DNA of 64,000 nucleotides from Escherichia hormaechei_A (GCA_042434945.1 CP170191.1:806001-870000), one strand, 5' to 3'; shown: positions 1-9,259, counted from the stretch's first letter. Notes: generated by a model from the sequence alone, not told the origin. Numbers and translations are program-made.

Positions 1-1011
1 TTCGTGGAAGGGCTGGCCGATATCGTTGATATGGCGGCGATTCAGAAAGCGGGCCTGACGCTTGGCGTTGATCCGCTGGGCGGTTCCGGTATCGAATACT
101 GGAAGCGTATTGGCGAGTATTACAACCTCAACCTGACTATCGTTAACGATCAGGTCGATCAAACCTTCCGCTTTATGCACCTTGATAAAGACGGCGCGAT
201 CCGTATGGACTGCTCCTCCGAGTGTGCGATGGCGGGCCTGCTGGCACTGCGTGATAAGTTCGATCTGGCGTTTGCTAACGACCCGGATTATGACCGTCAC
301 GGTATCGTCACTCCGGCAGGTTTGATGAATCCGAACCACTACCTGGCGGTGGCGATCAATTACCTGTTCCAGCATCGTCCGCAGTGGGGCAAAGATGTTG
401 CCGTTGGTAAAACGCTGGTTTCTTCTGCGATGATCGACCGTGTGGTCAATGACTTGGGTCGTAAGCTGGTAGAAGTCCCGGTAGGTTTCAAATGGTTTGT
501 TGATGGTCTGTTCGACGGCAGCTTCGGCTTTGGCGGCGAAGAGAGCGCAGGGGCTTCCTTCCTGCGTTTCGACGGCACGCCGTGGTCCACCGACAAAGAC
601 GGCATCATCATGTGTCTGCTGGCGGCGGAAATCACCGCTGTCACCGGTAAGAACCCGCAGGAACACTACAACGAACTGGCAAAACGCTTTGGTGCGCCGA
701 GCTACAACCGTTTGCAGGCAGCTGCGACTTCCGCACAAAAAGCGGCGCTGTCTAAGCTGTCTCCGGAAATGGTGAGCGCCAGCACCCTGGCAGGTGACCC
801 GATCACCGCGCGCCTGACTGCTGCTCCGGGCAACGGTGCTTCTATTGGCGGTCTGAAAGTGATGACTGACAACGGCTGGTTCGCCGCGCGTCCGTCAGGC
901 ACGGAAGACGCATATAAGATCTACTGCGAAAGCTTCCTCGGTGAAGAACATCGCAAGCAGATCGAGAAAGAAGCGGTTGAGATTGTTAGCGAAGTTCTGA
1001 AAAACGCGTAA
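1..1011 (+). CDS. pgm: Phosphoglucomutase, 3' part (5' end outside window)
   Basis: Interconverts glucose-1-phosphate and glucose-6-phosphate in the cytoplasm, linking glycolysis to glycogen, trehalose and UDP-glucose synthesis. The first base is already in frame (Phe-Val-Glu-Gly), and about 336 C-terminal residues of a protein of roughly 546 are present. Visible alpha-D-phosphohexomutase motifs are the metal-binding loop NDPDYDRHG, the sugar-binding loop GEESAG and the phosphate-binding loop [10 protein letters not shown] near the C-terminus. It matches the K-12 protein as I remember it. A terminator hairpin follows. The K-12 genes ybfP and ybfG/H that I expect next are absent, and potE follows directly in convergent orientation. 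Confidence 0.97.
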
Positions 1012-1047
1012 GTCGTGTTCTGGTGCGGGCTGATGCCCTCACCCCGG

Positions 1048-1068
1048 CCCTCTCCCACTGGGAGAGGG
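1048..1068. repeat. Palindromic intergenic element downstream of pgm
   Basis: CCCTCTCCC and GGGAGAGGG form a perfect 9-bp stem with a 3-base loop, inside the string 'tgatgccctcaccccggccc'. From memory, this kind of element is dispersed widely in Enterobacter, Klebsiella and relatives rather than being typical of E. coli. It sits at the start of the first foreign-looking stretch. Confidence 0.6.
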
Positions 1069-1077
1069 AGAAAACAT

Positions 1078-1107
1078 AAAAAACGGCAACCTCAGGGTTG
1101 CCGTTTT
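1078..1107 (+). terminator. Rho-independent terminator after pgm
   Basis: AACGGCAACctcaGGGTTGCCGTT hairpin with an A run before it and TTTT after it, about 70 bp past the pgm stop. The symmetric A/T tracts suggest it may also serve the convergent potE transcript. Confidence 0.8.
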
Positions 1108-1117
1108 GCATTGACCT

Positions 1118-1149
1118 CGTAGGCCCGGTAAGCGCCAGCGCCACCGGGC
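1118..1149. repeat. REP element of non-E. coli class
   Basis: A GTAGGCCCGGTAAGCGCCAG-type imperfect palindrome ending CACCGGGC. This is the REP form I associate with Enterobacter/Klebsiella. It differs from the GCCTGATGCG...TATCAGGC form found elsewhere in this window at 24.8, 29.2 and 52.5 kb. Confidence 0.7.
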
Positions 1150-1156
1150 TTATTTT

Positions 1157-2476
1157 TTAACTATGTTTATTCTTCAGTTCAAACCGTGGTGAGACCAGAC
1201 CGTACAGCGTCCAGCCCATGAATGTCACCATCGCCCCATACAGCATCGCCTCCTGACCGGACGAGTAGAGCGCATAGAAGCTGTAAATCGCCCCAATCAG
1301 CGCCACGATATTGGCCGCCCGGGCTTTGCGCGGATCCACCTTCGCCACCTTCTGAATAATGACTAATGCCGCCATTGACAGAATATACGGAATGATATTG
1401 GTCACCACGGCCAGGTTAACCAGCACGTTGAACTGACTGTTTAGCGACGGGCTAATCGTCATCAGCGCCAACCCGCTCTGGATAATCACAATGGTCAACA
1501 TTCCCTGCACCGGTGCATCCACTTTGGTTACACGGGAGAAAATTTTAGGGAAGTAGCCTTCATCAGATGAAGATTTAAACACCTGGGCAATGGTGAACTG
1601 CCAGCCAAGTAGCGAACCGCAGCAGGACATCACCATCAGCGCCATAATGACTTTACCCACTTCCGGCGTGAACATCTGCGCGAAGGCCAGACCAAATGGT
1701 GCCGTTGAATTTGCCAGCTCCATATTTGGCACAATCCCGGCAATCACGTTGGTGGAGACGATATAAATCACCGCCGCACCTAACGTACCGCCGAGTACCG
1801 CGATTGGCACATTACGTTCCGGGTTTTCCACTACATCAGTATTTGCACACGCAGACTCCAGACCAAGAAAAGCCCACAGCGTCATAGCGATGGAAGAACC
1901 TACCGCACTGAAGAACGGTGCATGATGCGGATTCCAGGAATCAACGTACAGCGTCGGGCTAAACCAGAACCAGCCAATAATGCACAGACCGACGACCGGA
2001 ATAATGACCCCCCACACGGTAATGCTACTGATTTGCCCGGTAATGCGCGCACCACCAAAGTTAGCCACGGTACAAATCCACAGCACCCCGATGGTCGCAA
2101 GACCAATCTGCACTGGCGACAAACTCGCGCCGAGCAGTTCGGTGCCGTAACCAACCGCCGAAATAGCAATCGCGACGTTAGCAATCAGCAGTGAGACGCC
2201 GTAGGTATAGTTCGCCATAAAGTTACCGGATTTACCGAAAGCATACTCGGCATAACCGCCCATACCGCCTGATTTACGGCTGAACATACCGCATTTTGCG
2301 AATGCCCATGCCAGTGCCATTGAGCCTACGGCTGTCACCAGCCAGGAGATAATTGAGATTGTCCCGACTTCGGCAAGCTTTGTCGGCAGCATGATGATAC
2401 CGGAGCCCATCATGTTGACCATCGTCAGTATGGTTAACTGAACGACGCCCATTTTGTTCGATTTAGCCTGACTCAT
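1157..2476 (-). CDS. potE: Putrescine:ornithine antiporter PotE (chimeric C-terminus)
   Basis: Inner-membrane APC-family transporter of 439 residues with about 12 hydrophobic helices. It exchanges cytoplasmic putrescine for external ornithine, or takes up putrescine with protons. It is translationally coupled to speF: the potE ATG overlaps the speF stop as ATGA. The first ~378 residues match K-12 PotE from memory. The last ~61 are divergent but aligned and in frame, which suggests a recombination edge near 1345. The operon is induced by low pH and ornithine through the speF leader. Confidence 0.95.
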   Translation of the reverse strand: MSQAKSNKMGVVQLTILTMVNMMGSGIIMLPTKLAEVGTISIISWLVTAVGSMALAWAFAKCGMFSRKSGGMGGYAEYAFGKSGNFMANYTYGVSLLIANVAIAISAVGYGTELLGASLSPVQIGLATIGVLWICTVANFGGARITGQISSITVWGVIIPVVGLCIIGWFWFSPTLYVDSWNPHHAPFFSAVGSSIAMTLWAFLGLESACANTDVVENPERNVPIAVLGGTLGAAVIYIVSTNVIAGIVPNMELANSTAPFGLAFAQMFTPEVGKVIMALMVMSCCGSLLGWQFTIAQVFKSSSDEGYFPKIFSRVTKVDAPVQGMLTIVIIQSGLALMTISPSLNSQFNVLVNLAVVTNIIPYILSMAALVIIQKVAKVDPRKARAANIVALIGAIYSFYALYSSGQEAMLYGAMVTFMGWTLYGLVSPRFELKNKHS

Positions 2477-4671
2477 AATTTTTCCCCTTTCAACAGGGTG
2501 CTTTGCGCATCACGAGGCTTGATGACATAGCACCAAACTTGCTTACGACCATCATGTTCTTCGATATAGACACCCTGCAGCTCCGGTGCAAAACCTGGCA
2601 GCAGGTTGATCCCTTCTTCCAGAGCGCTGAAGTAACGCAGAACAGCACCACCCCAGATTTCACCCGGAACAACACACAGCACACCCGGAGGATAAGGAAG
2701 CGCACCTTCGGCAGCGATACGGCCTTCTGCATCCGGCAGACGAACCAGTTCCACTTCACCGCGTAAATAGGCGTAGTTGGCTTCTTGCGGATTCATGCTG
2801 ACGCGTGGGAAGTGCTCCTTACGGAACATCTCTTTTTGCAGTTGTTTCACGTTGTGGCGGGCATACAAATCATGCATTTCCTGACACAACTGACGCAGGG
2901 TATAACCGGCGTAGCGCTCTTCATGCTGTTTGTAGATGGAAGGTAGCACTTCTGCTAATGGCGCGTCGGACTCAAGCAGTTTTTCGAAGCGTACCAGCAG
3001 GGCAACAAGTTGCTGAAGTTTGGCCATATCTTCTGCCGGAGTCAGCAGGAAGAGGATGGAGTTAAGATCGCATTTTTCCGGCACTACGCCATTTTCGCGT
3101 AGGAAGTTAGCAAGAATCGTCGCGGGTACACCGAACGCTTCATATTCGCCGTTACGTGCATCAATACCTGGGGTTGTCAGCAACAGTTTGCATGGATCGA
3201 CAAAGTATTGATTCTCTGCATAGCCTTCAAAAGAATGCCAGTGTTCCCCTGGTACAAACTGGAAGAAGCGCAGATCAACCGCAATTTGCGCTGTTTCATA
3301 CGACTGCCAGGGTTTACCATCCACCAGTTCAGGTACGAACGGACGAATATGCTGACAGTTATCGAGGATCAGTTTGCGGGCATTAATGCCATTTACCACA
3401 CAATCCATCCACATATTACGACCGCTGACACCTTCATGCATTTTGGCGTTGATATCCAGTGCGGCAAACAGCGGATAGAACGGGCTGGTGGAGGCGTGCA
3501 TCATAAAGGCGTTGTTCATGCGTTTGTGCGGTACATAACGCTGTTGCCCTTTGATGTGGCTGTCTTTTTTATGAATTTGTGAAGTCTGAGAAAAACCAGC
3601 CTGTTGTTTATGCACAGATTGCGTAACCAGAATACCCGGATCGTTCTCATTAAGATCCAGCAACAGCGGCGAACAGTCCGCCATCATCGGAATAAACTGT
3701 TCATAGCCGACCCATGCTGAGTCAAACAGGATGTAGTCACACAGATGACCAATTTTATCCACCACCTGGCGGGCGTTATAAATCGTACCGTCGTAGGTGC
3801 CTAACTGAATCACAGCGAGGCGGAAAGGACGAGCCTCTTTTGCCCGCTGCGGTGCGACTTCCGCGATCAGCTCACGCAGGTAACTTTCTTCAAAACAGTG
3901 CGCATCAATGCCACCGATAAAGCCATACGGGTTACGTGCCGTTTCCAGATAAACCGGTGTTGCACCAGCCTGTAGCAACGCTCCGTGGTGGTTAGATTTG
4001 TGGTTATTGCGGTCAAACAGCACCAGATCACCCGGTGTTAGCAGGGCGTTTAAAACCACTTTGTTAGAAGATGAAGTGCCATTTAAAACGAAGTAGGTTT
4101 TATCGGCATTAAACACTTTTGCCGCATGTTGCTGTGCAATGCATGGCGCGCCTTCGTGAATCAGCAGATCGCCCATCGCTACGTCGGCGTTGCACAAGTC
4201 GGCACGGAACAGCGCCTCACCAAAGTATTCCACAAACTGATTCCCCGCCGGATGGCGACGGAAAAATTCGCCGCCCTGATGACCAGGGCAATCAAACGCG
4301 CTGTTACCTTGATTGACATAATCGACCAGTGCGCGGAAGAAAGGTGGGCGCAGTTGAGTTTCGTACTTCTGTGCAGCCGCTTCAAGCTGGCGTCCGTAGT
4401 ACGCATTGCTGGTGTCGGAGTACTCAAAAACGCCGTGAATACGCGACAGAAATTCAGCCGGAACCCTTTCTTCTTTATGCGTGGCAATAAACACCGGGAT
4501 ACCGAATCCCGTGGCTTCAATTTCTTCTATGGCGCCATTGAAAATATCGCTGACGGCCAGAACCACGGCTGCCACATCAATATAATCTGATGCGGTGATA
4601 TCCACGATGTCGCGCGAAGTGGTAAAGCATTCAGGGCAGGCACGGCTGACGGCAATTTTTAACGTTTTCAT
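2473..4671 (-). CDS. speF: Inducible ornithine decarboxylase SpeF (chimeric N-terminus)
   Basis: PLP-dependent ornithine decarboxylase (ornithine to putrescine + CO2) of 732 residues, full length. It has the N-terminal wing domain, the fold-type I core and the C-terminal domain. The PLP-binding lysine lies in QSVHKQQAGF. Decarboxylation followed by PotE exchange consumes protons and supplies putrescine under acid stress. Residues from about 103 onward match K-12 SpeF from memory. The first ~100 (MKTLKIAVSRACPECF...) do not, placing a junction near 4365. It lies 255 bp downstream of the SpeFL leader peptide. Confidence 0.95.
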   Translation of the reverse strand: MKTLKIAVSRACPECFTTSRDIVDITASDYIDVAAVVLAVSDIFNGAIEEIEATGFGIPVFIATHKEERVPAEFLSRIHGVFEYSDTSNAYYGRQLEAAAQKYETQLRPPFFRALVDYVNQGNSAFDCPGHQGGEFFRRHPAGNQFVEYFGEALFRADLCNADVAMGDLLIHEGAPCIAQQHAAKVFNADKTYFVLNGTSSSNKVVLNALLTPGDLVLFDRNNHKSNHHGALLQAGATPVYLETARNPYGFIGGIDAHCFEESYLRELIAEVAPQRAKEARPFRLAVIQLGTYDGTIYNARQVVDKIGHLCDYILFDSAWVGYEQFIPMMADCSPLLLDLNENDPGILVTQSVHKQQAGFSQTSQIHKKDSHIKGQQRYVPHKRMNNAFMMHASTSPFYPLFAALDINAKMHEGVSGRNMWMDCVVNGINARKLILDNCQHIRPFVPELVDGKPWQSYETAQIAVDLRFFQFVPGEHWHSFEGYAENQYFVDPCKLLLTTPGIDARNGEYEAFGVPATILANFLRENGVVPEKCDLNSILFLLTPAEDMAKLQQLVALLVRFEKLLESDAPLAEVLPSIYKQHEERYAGYTLRQLCQEMHDLYARHNVKQLQKEMFRKEHFPRVSMNPQEANYAYLRGEVELVRLPDAEGRIAAEGALPYPPGVLCVVPGEIWGGAVLRYFSALEEGINLLPGFAPELQGVYIEEHDGRKQVWCYVIKPRDAQSTLLKGEKL

Positions 4672-4740
4672 CTTTATCTCTTTATTTCATGCAATATGGG
4701 GCCCTCGACTTCTTGCGGTAAAGAAATCGATTATTTCCGG

Positions 4741-4791
4741 AAAAAAAAGCAAAGCGTGTCCGCTGATACGAAATCAGTTAATTGCTTTTTT
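4741..4791 (-). promoter_or_regulatory. speF leader hairpin between speFL and speF
   Basis: On the minus strand an AAAAAAGCAA...TTGCTTTTTTTT pair encloses a smaller CTGAT/ATCAG stem. It lies in the long leader between the arrest peptide and speF, where E. coli uses Rho-dependent premature termination controlled by SpeFL. Its terminator or anti-terminator role is inferred from position and shape only. Confidence 0.45.
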
Positions 4792-4926
4792 GCTGAGTAG
4801 AATTCAGTCCGCCCGGTTGCGGAGAATCTGAATCACAAGGAATGAGCGCAGGTGTTCACAGGCAACAGCCTGTAAAATAGCGTTTTTCAGGATAACCTGT
4901 AAGCAGATGCGCCAGAAGTCGAAGGA

Positions 4927-5031
4927 CTACCGGGCGTTAAAGAGATGAAAGTCAAAACAGTTACGGTGGGCAAACATCATGATATGTGTTGTCCGCCTTA
5001 TATGGGGCATTAAACGATTATTGTTTTCCAT
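4927..5031 (-). CDS. speFL: SpeFL ornithine-sensing leader peptide
   Basis: A 34-residue ORF beginning MENNNRLMPHIRRTTHIM and ending FDFHLFNAR, 255 bp upstream of speF on the same strand. In E. coli the nascent SpeFL peptide binds L-ornithine in the ribosome exit tunnel and stalls. The stall prevents premature Rho termination and induces speF-potE. The sensor segments HIRRTTHIM and FAHRN.FDFH are preserved. Several positions differ from the K-12 peptide I recall (MENNSRTMPHIRRTTHIMKF...), including M instead of K after HIM. I chose the ATG at 5029-5031 because it gives the family length; an upstream in-frame extension is ignored. Confidence 0.9.
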   Translation of the reverse strand: MENNNRLMPHIRRTTHIMMFAHRNCFDFHLFNAR

Positions 5032-5221
5032 GTTCAGTTTCCTTTCAGTAATTGAAAGCATGGTCATTTTATCCAGGAAAAAGGGATTAACTGTGAAACA
5101 GATCACCAATAACCGATCATTTTAGAAATAATTAGTCGTTTTGAGTGAATAACGCAGATCAAAATGCTGTTTTGTTGGTTCGGTGTTAATTTGATGTTTT
5201 AATTGTGTTTAAAGAGGGCGG

Positions 5222-5265
5222 ATATAGCTATGAAAATAAACTCATCGTTATTTTCATGGCTATAT
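5222..5265. repeat. Long inverted repeat between kdpE and speFL
   Basis: Arms ATATAGCTATGAAAATAA (5222-5239) and TTATTTTCATGGCTATAT (5248-5265) are complementary over 18 bp with one mismatch that can be a G-U wobble, around an 8-base loop. It lies 3' of kdpE and 5' of speFL, both on the minus strand. There is no U tract, so it is not a standard terminator. It could be a protein operator or an mRNA-stabilising 3' end. Confidence 0.7.
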
Positions 5266-5309
5266 TAAGGCTGGTATGTTTTTTATTTAAAATTAAAGTG
5301 AATACTTAT

Positions 5310-5987
5310 TCAGATCATAAACCGATATCCGATACCGGTTTCTGTTAATAAATGACGAGGACGCGCGGGGTCGGCTTCAAGTTTCTGGCGAAGGTGTCCC
5401 ATATAAATGCGTAAATAGTGACTATGCTCGACAGCATTCGGTCCCCAGACCTGGCTTAACAGCTGTCGCTGCGTTAACACTTTTCCGTGGTTATTGAGCA
5501 GCACGGCCAGCAGACGAAATTCGATAGGCGTAAGGTGGATCTCTTCTTCCCCTCGCACGATGCGGCGGGCGGCAAGATCGACGCGGATATCGCTAAAGGC
5601 GTACACCGGATCGGAAGGGGACGTGGCACTGTGTCGACGCAGCGCCACACGAAGCCGGGCCTGTAACTCGCCAATGCCAAACGGTTTGATCAGATAATCA
5701 TCCGCTCCGGCATCCAGCGCGGCGATTTTATCCGTCTCTTCGGTGCGGGCAGAGAGCACCAGAATGGGCATCTGGCTCCACTGACGCACCTCACGAATAA
5801 AATCGATGCCGTCGCCATCCGGAAGTCCCAGATCCAGGATCACCAGATCTGGCTTGCGGGTGGCGGCTTCAATTAACCCCCGTTGAAGCGTACCGGCTTC
5901 GTGCACGCGCAAGCCGTCGCCTTCCAGCGCGGTACGCAGAAATCGGCTGATAGCGAGCTCATCTTCAACAATCAGAACGTTAATCAC
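5310..5987 (-). CDS. kdpE: KdpE response regulator
   Basis: OmpR/PhoB-type regulator of 225 residues. The receiver domain (1-120) has its acidic patch at VEDE and the phospho-acceptor Asp in DLVILDLGLPDGDG. The C-terminal winged helix is at ~130-225. Phosphorylated by KdpD, it activates kdpFABC when K+ is limiting. The start is GTG, overlapping the kdpD TGA as GTGA, which indicates translational coupling. Sequence differs at many positions from K-12 KdpE, placing it in the foreign-type segment. It would have to act on a K-12-type kdp promoter at ~13.18 kb. Confidence 0.96.
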   Translation of the reverse strand: MINVLIVEDELAISRFLRTALEGDGLRVHEAGTLQRGLIEAATRKPDLVILDLGLPDGDGIDFIREVRQWSQMPILVLSARTEETDKIAALDAGADDYLIKPFGIGELQARLRVALRRHSATSPSDPVYAFSDIRVDLAARRIVRGEEEIHLTPIEFRLLAVLLNNHGKVLTQRQLLSQVWGPNAVEHSHYLRIYMGHLRQKLEADPARPRHLLTETGIGYRFMI

Positions 5988-8671
5988 AAATCCTCTGGTA
6001 ATTCATCAAGTTCTGGTGGGGTTTCAAGAGGAAGTGTAACACAAAAGCGTGCCCCACCTTCCGGGCGGTTCTCTGCGGAAATGGTGCCACCATGCACGTC
6101 GACAATCGCCTGGCAGATCGCCAGACCCAGCCCAACGCCCGGAATGGCGGATTCCTTATTACCGCGCGCAAATTTTTCGAATATGGCGCGCTCCTGACCG
6201 GCCGGAATACCCGGCCCGTTATCCCAGACGTCGAGCCGCAGCACACGTTTATCCACCCTGGCAGCAATCCCCAGCCGGGCCTTTGTCCCGGCGTATTTAG
6301 CCGCGTTTTCCAGCAGATTAATCAGCACGCGCTCAAACAGCGGGCCATCCACATGGATTAACGTCAGGGGTTCCGGCATGTCCAGCTCAATATGGCGCCC
6401 GCCGAGACCCGGCTCCAGCATCTTCAGCGCACTGCCGACAACCTCCTCAAGGGTGAGCCACTCTTTTTTGAGGTTAAATCCGCCGGACTGAATGCGCGCC
6501 ATGTCCAGCAGGTTGTTCACCAGGCGCGTGGTATTCAGCACGTGCTGGCGAATTTCGCTGGCCTGCAACGCGTGCTTTGATCCTTCCGCCGCCAGATCCA
6601 GCGTCAGAATTTCGGACTGGCCAAACAGCACGGTAAGCGGGGTGCGCAAATCGTGAGACAGCGCTGCCAGCAGCGAATTGCGAATACTTTCGCGCTCGCT
6701 TGCCAGCCGCGCCTGCTCTTCGCTGGCGGTGAGCGCCAGCCGTTCAAGGGCGCTGGCGACCAGCAGGGTGAAGGTTTCCAGCAGGCGCTGCTGCTCTGGG
6801 ATCATCAGCTGACGCAGGTTAGACGGCTCGACGATGACCAGCCCGTGATTTTTATCCGCGCTGCGCAGCGGCAGGATCTGGTAAGGCACGCCGGGCAGAG
6901 TGTCGGTGCCGGCGCCGGCAGGTAACCCCTTATCGAAACTCCAGCGGGCAATCGCTTCATCCCAGGGCGTCATCCCCGAAGGGGAGGTCAGCGGGCGAAG
7001 GCGCCCCTGTTCGTCGGGGAGCAAAATCAGGTTACTGGCATGAAAGGTCGAACGAATAAACTGCTCGCTGGTCTGCACGATATCTCGCTGCGTGCGGCCA
7101 ACCGCCAGCGATTTTGACATTTCATACAGATGGCGCGTGCGCTGCTCGCGATAGCGGGCAATGCGTGCCTGGTAGCGTACGCCTGCCGTCAGATTCCCGA
7201 TCACCAGCCCGACGGTAAGCATCACGGCAAAGGTCAGAATGTACTGCACGTCCGAGACAGCAAGCGTCCCGCGCGGAGCGATAAAAAAAAGGTCGAAGCT
7301 GATGACGTTGATCACCGTTGCCAGCACCGACGGCCAGCGGCCATAAAAGAGCGCGACCACAACGACGCCGAGCAGATAAATCATGACCAGATTGGCGGCG
7401 TCGAAGGCGATGAGCCACTGGCTGGCAATCACCGTAATCAGGGCGCAAAGGACCACTGCCACCAGGCAACCCCGGATCTGAATGCGCCATTTATCGCCAA
7501 AGGTGCGAGCATCCGGCGTACGGTTGGGCAGTGGGGCGGGCTTGTCATCCAGCGCGACGATGACTAAATCAAGATCCGGCGCGCGGCGGGCCAGCCTGTC
7601 GGCAAAAGATTCGCGGCTAAACCAGCGGCGATGCTGTCGACGTCCAATGACAATCTTGCCCAGGTTGTGCTCGCGCGCGTAGCGCAGAATGGCTTTATCT
7701 TCCTGCGGTTCGGAAAGGGTGGCGGTTTCGGCACCCAGCTCCTGCGCCAGCCGCAGCGCGCTCAAAATGGCGCGACGCTGATTTTCTGGCAGGCCATGCA
7801 GCTGCGGCGTTTCGACGTAGACCGCGTGCCAGACGCTGCCAAATTTCGCTGCCAGCCGGGCGGCGGTGCGAACCAGTTTTTCGTTGCCGCTGCCGTGACC
7901 AATGCATAACAGAATGGCGTCCCGCGTGTGCCAGACGCGCTCTTGTCCCTGTAGGTCTCGCCAGGCGCGCATCTGGTCATCAACGCGATCGGCGGTGCGG
8001 CGCAGGGCCAGCTCGCGCAGGGCAATCAGGTTTCCTTTGCGGAAAAAATGTTCGATGGCGCGTTCGGCCTGGCCGGCAATATACACTTTGCCTTCGTGCA
8101 GGCGCTGGCGTAGATCGTCCGGCGGCAGGTCAACCAGTACGACTTCATCGGCAGAATCAAAAAACGGATCGGGGACGGTTTCCCGCACCTGGATACCGGT
8201 TACGCCGCTCACTACGTCGTTCAGGCTTTCCAGATGCTGAACATTTACCGTGGTGAAGACGTCAATGCCTGCCTCAAGCAGCTCCTCAACATCCTGCCAG
8301 CGCTTCGGATGGCGGGAGCCTGGCGCATTGCTGTGCGCCAGTTCGTCCATCAGGATCAGGGCAGGGCGGCGGGCGAGGGCGGCATCAAGATCAAACTCCG
8401 TGACCAGCCGCCCGCGATGGCTGATACGCTGGGGCGGCTGCGTCGCCAGCCCCGTCAGCAGCGCAGCCGTCTCTTTGCGACCGTGGGTTTCCACCACGCC
8501 GATGAGAATATCAAGCCCCTGCGCCCGAAGCCGCTGGGCTTCCGTCAGCATGGCGAAGGTTTTCCCGACGCCCGCGCAGGCGCCGAAGAAAATTTTCAGC
8601 TTGCCGCGGTGGGCTTCAGCCGTCTGTTCAAGCAGCCTGTCCGGATCCGGGCGCATGGGCTCGTCGGTCAT
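5984..8671 (-). CDS. kdpD: KdpD osmosensitive K+ channel sensor histidine kinase
   Basis: Inner-membrane sensor kinase of 895 residues (K-12: 894). In order it shows an N-terminal KdpD domain with Walker A GACAGVGKT near residue 30, a universal-stress-protein-like domain (~250-370), four transmembrane helices (~400-500), a GAF-like region, and the HisKA motif ALSHDLRTPLTVL with the phospho-His near residue 673. It ends with an ATPase domain (NLLENAAKYAG, DNGPGIP, GVGLGLAI). It autophosphorylates and controls KdpE in response to K+ and turgor. The start nearly abuts the kdpC stop. Clearly divergent from K-12 and G+C-rich. Confidence 0.96.
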   Translation of the reverse strand: MTDEPMRPDPDRLLEQTAEAHRGKLKIFFGACAGVGKTFAMLTEAQRLRAQGLDILIGVVETHGRKETAALLTGLATQPPQRISHRGRLVTEFDLDAALARRPALILMDELAHSNAPGSRHPKRWQDVEELLEAGIDVFTTVNVQHLESLNDVVSGVTGIQVRETVPDPFFDSADEVVLVDLPPDDLRQRLHEGKVYIAGQAERAIEHFFRKGNLIALRELALRRTADRVDDQMRAWRDLQGQERVWHTRDAILLCIGHGSGNEKLVRTAARLAAKFGSVWHAVYVETPQLHGLPENQRRAILSALRLAQELGAETATLSEPQEDKAILRYAREHNLGKIVIGRRQHRRWFSRESFADRLARRAPDLDLVIVALDDKPAPLPNRTPDARTFGDKWRIQIRGCLVAVVLCALITVIASQWLIAFDAANLVMIYLLGVVVVALFYGRWPSVLATVINVISFDLFFIAPRGTLAVSDVQYILTFAVMLTVGLVIGNLTAGVRYQARIARYREQRTRHLYEMSKSLAVGRTQRDIVQTSEQFIRSTFHASNLILLPDEQGRLRPLTSPSGMTPWDEAIARWSFDKGLPAGAGTDTLPGVPYQILPLRSADKNHGLVIVEPSNLRQLMIPEQQRLLETFTLLVASALERLALTASEEQARLASERESIRNSLLAALSHDLRTPLTVLFGQSEILTLDLAAEGSKHALQASEIRQHVLNTTRLVNNLLDMARIQSGGFNLKKEWLTLEEVVGSALKMLEPGLGGRHIELDMPEPLTLIHVDGPLFERVLINLLENAAKYAGTKARLGIAARVDKRVLRLDVWDNGPGIPAGQERAIFEKFARGNKESAIPGVGLGLAICQAIVDVHGGTISAENRPEGGARFCVTLPLETPPELDELPEDL

Positions 8672-9247
8672 TTAGTTCTTCCTTAGCGCGTCCAGCGCCA
8701 GATTCAGCTCAACAATGTTCACTATCGGCATGCCGATGAAGCTGACCAGCGGCTTTTGCGTATGTTCTGCGACCAGCTGGCTCACCTGCTCGACGGTCAG
8801 CTGACGGGCGGCTGCCACGCGTGGGATCTGCCACACCACCGCATCCGGCGTCAGGCTGTAATCCAGCCCGCTCGCGGAAGCGGTGATCAGCTCAACCGGC
8901 ACCTCACGGCTGGCCTGCGGATTCGCGGCGCGCAGGGCGGCAACGCGTTCAGCAACGGCTTTGTCCAGGTCAGGATTACTGCCAGCCAGATTGCTGCCGC
9001 CGGAGGCCATTGGATTATACGGGCTTTCCGCAGTGGCGGAAGGGCGTCCCTGGAAGTAGCGCGGGTCCGTAAAGTTCTGCCCAATCAGACGCGAGCCGCG
9101 GTTTTCACCGTTCTGGATAATCAGCGAGCCGTTGGCCTGATCTTTAAACCACCACTGGCCCAGCGCGGTAGTCATCAGCGGGTAAAGCCCGCCGGTAATC
9201 AGAGACAGCAGAATAAACAACAGTATAGCGGGACGTAACATCGTCAT
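8672..9247 (-). CDS. kdpC: KdpC, potassium-transporting ATPase subunit C
   Basis: A 191-residue periplasmic subunit with one N-terminal membrane helix (ILLFILLSLITGGLYPL). It is required for assembly and K+ affinity of KdpFABC. Family motifs are present: GQNFTDPRYFQGRPSATA, PYNPMASGGSN, TASASGLD and IPRVA. I chose the ATG at 9247 (MTMLRPA) because AAGGTGG lies five bases upstream and it gives the family length; a GTG three codons upstream is possible. Divergent from K-12 KdpC, so it would assemble with K-12-type KdpA/KdpB. Confidence 0.95.
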   Translation of the reverse strand: MTMLRPAILLFILLSLITGGLYPLMTTALGQWWFKDQANGSLIIQNGENRGSRLIGQNFTDPRYFQGRPSATAESPYNPMASGGSNLAGSNPDLDKAVAERVAALRAANPQASREVPVELITASASGLDYSLTPDAVVWQIPRVAAARQLTVEQVSQLVAEHTQKPLVSFIGMPIVNIVELNLALDALRKN

Positions 9248-9259
9248 TGGATCCACCTT

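Larger units (their letters stand above)
1012..1345. other. Foreign-type segment 1: pgm-potE intergenic and potE 3' end
   Basis: The left edge is at or just after the pgm stop. The right edge is near potE codon 378, where the protein stops matching K-12 PotE as I recall it and the last ~61 residues diverge (for example KVDPRKARAANIV). The intergenic part carries a REP and a palindrome unlike those of E. coli. Boundaries are estimates from protein comparison by memory. Confidence 0.6.

Noticed and set aside
5100..5300. Insertion sequence or phage attachment site near the 5222-5265 inverted repeat
   Set aside because: No transposase, no flanking direct repeats and no tRNA; gene order across the site is the normal kdpE-speF order.
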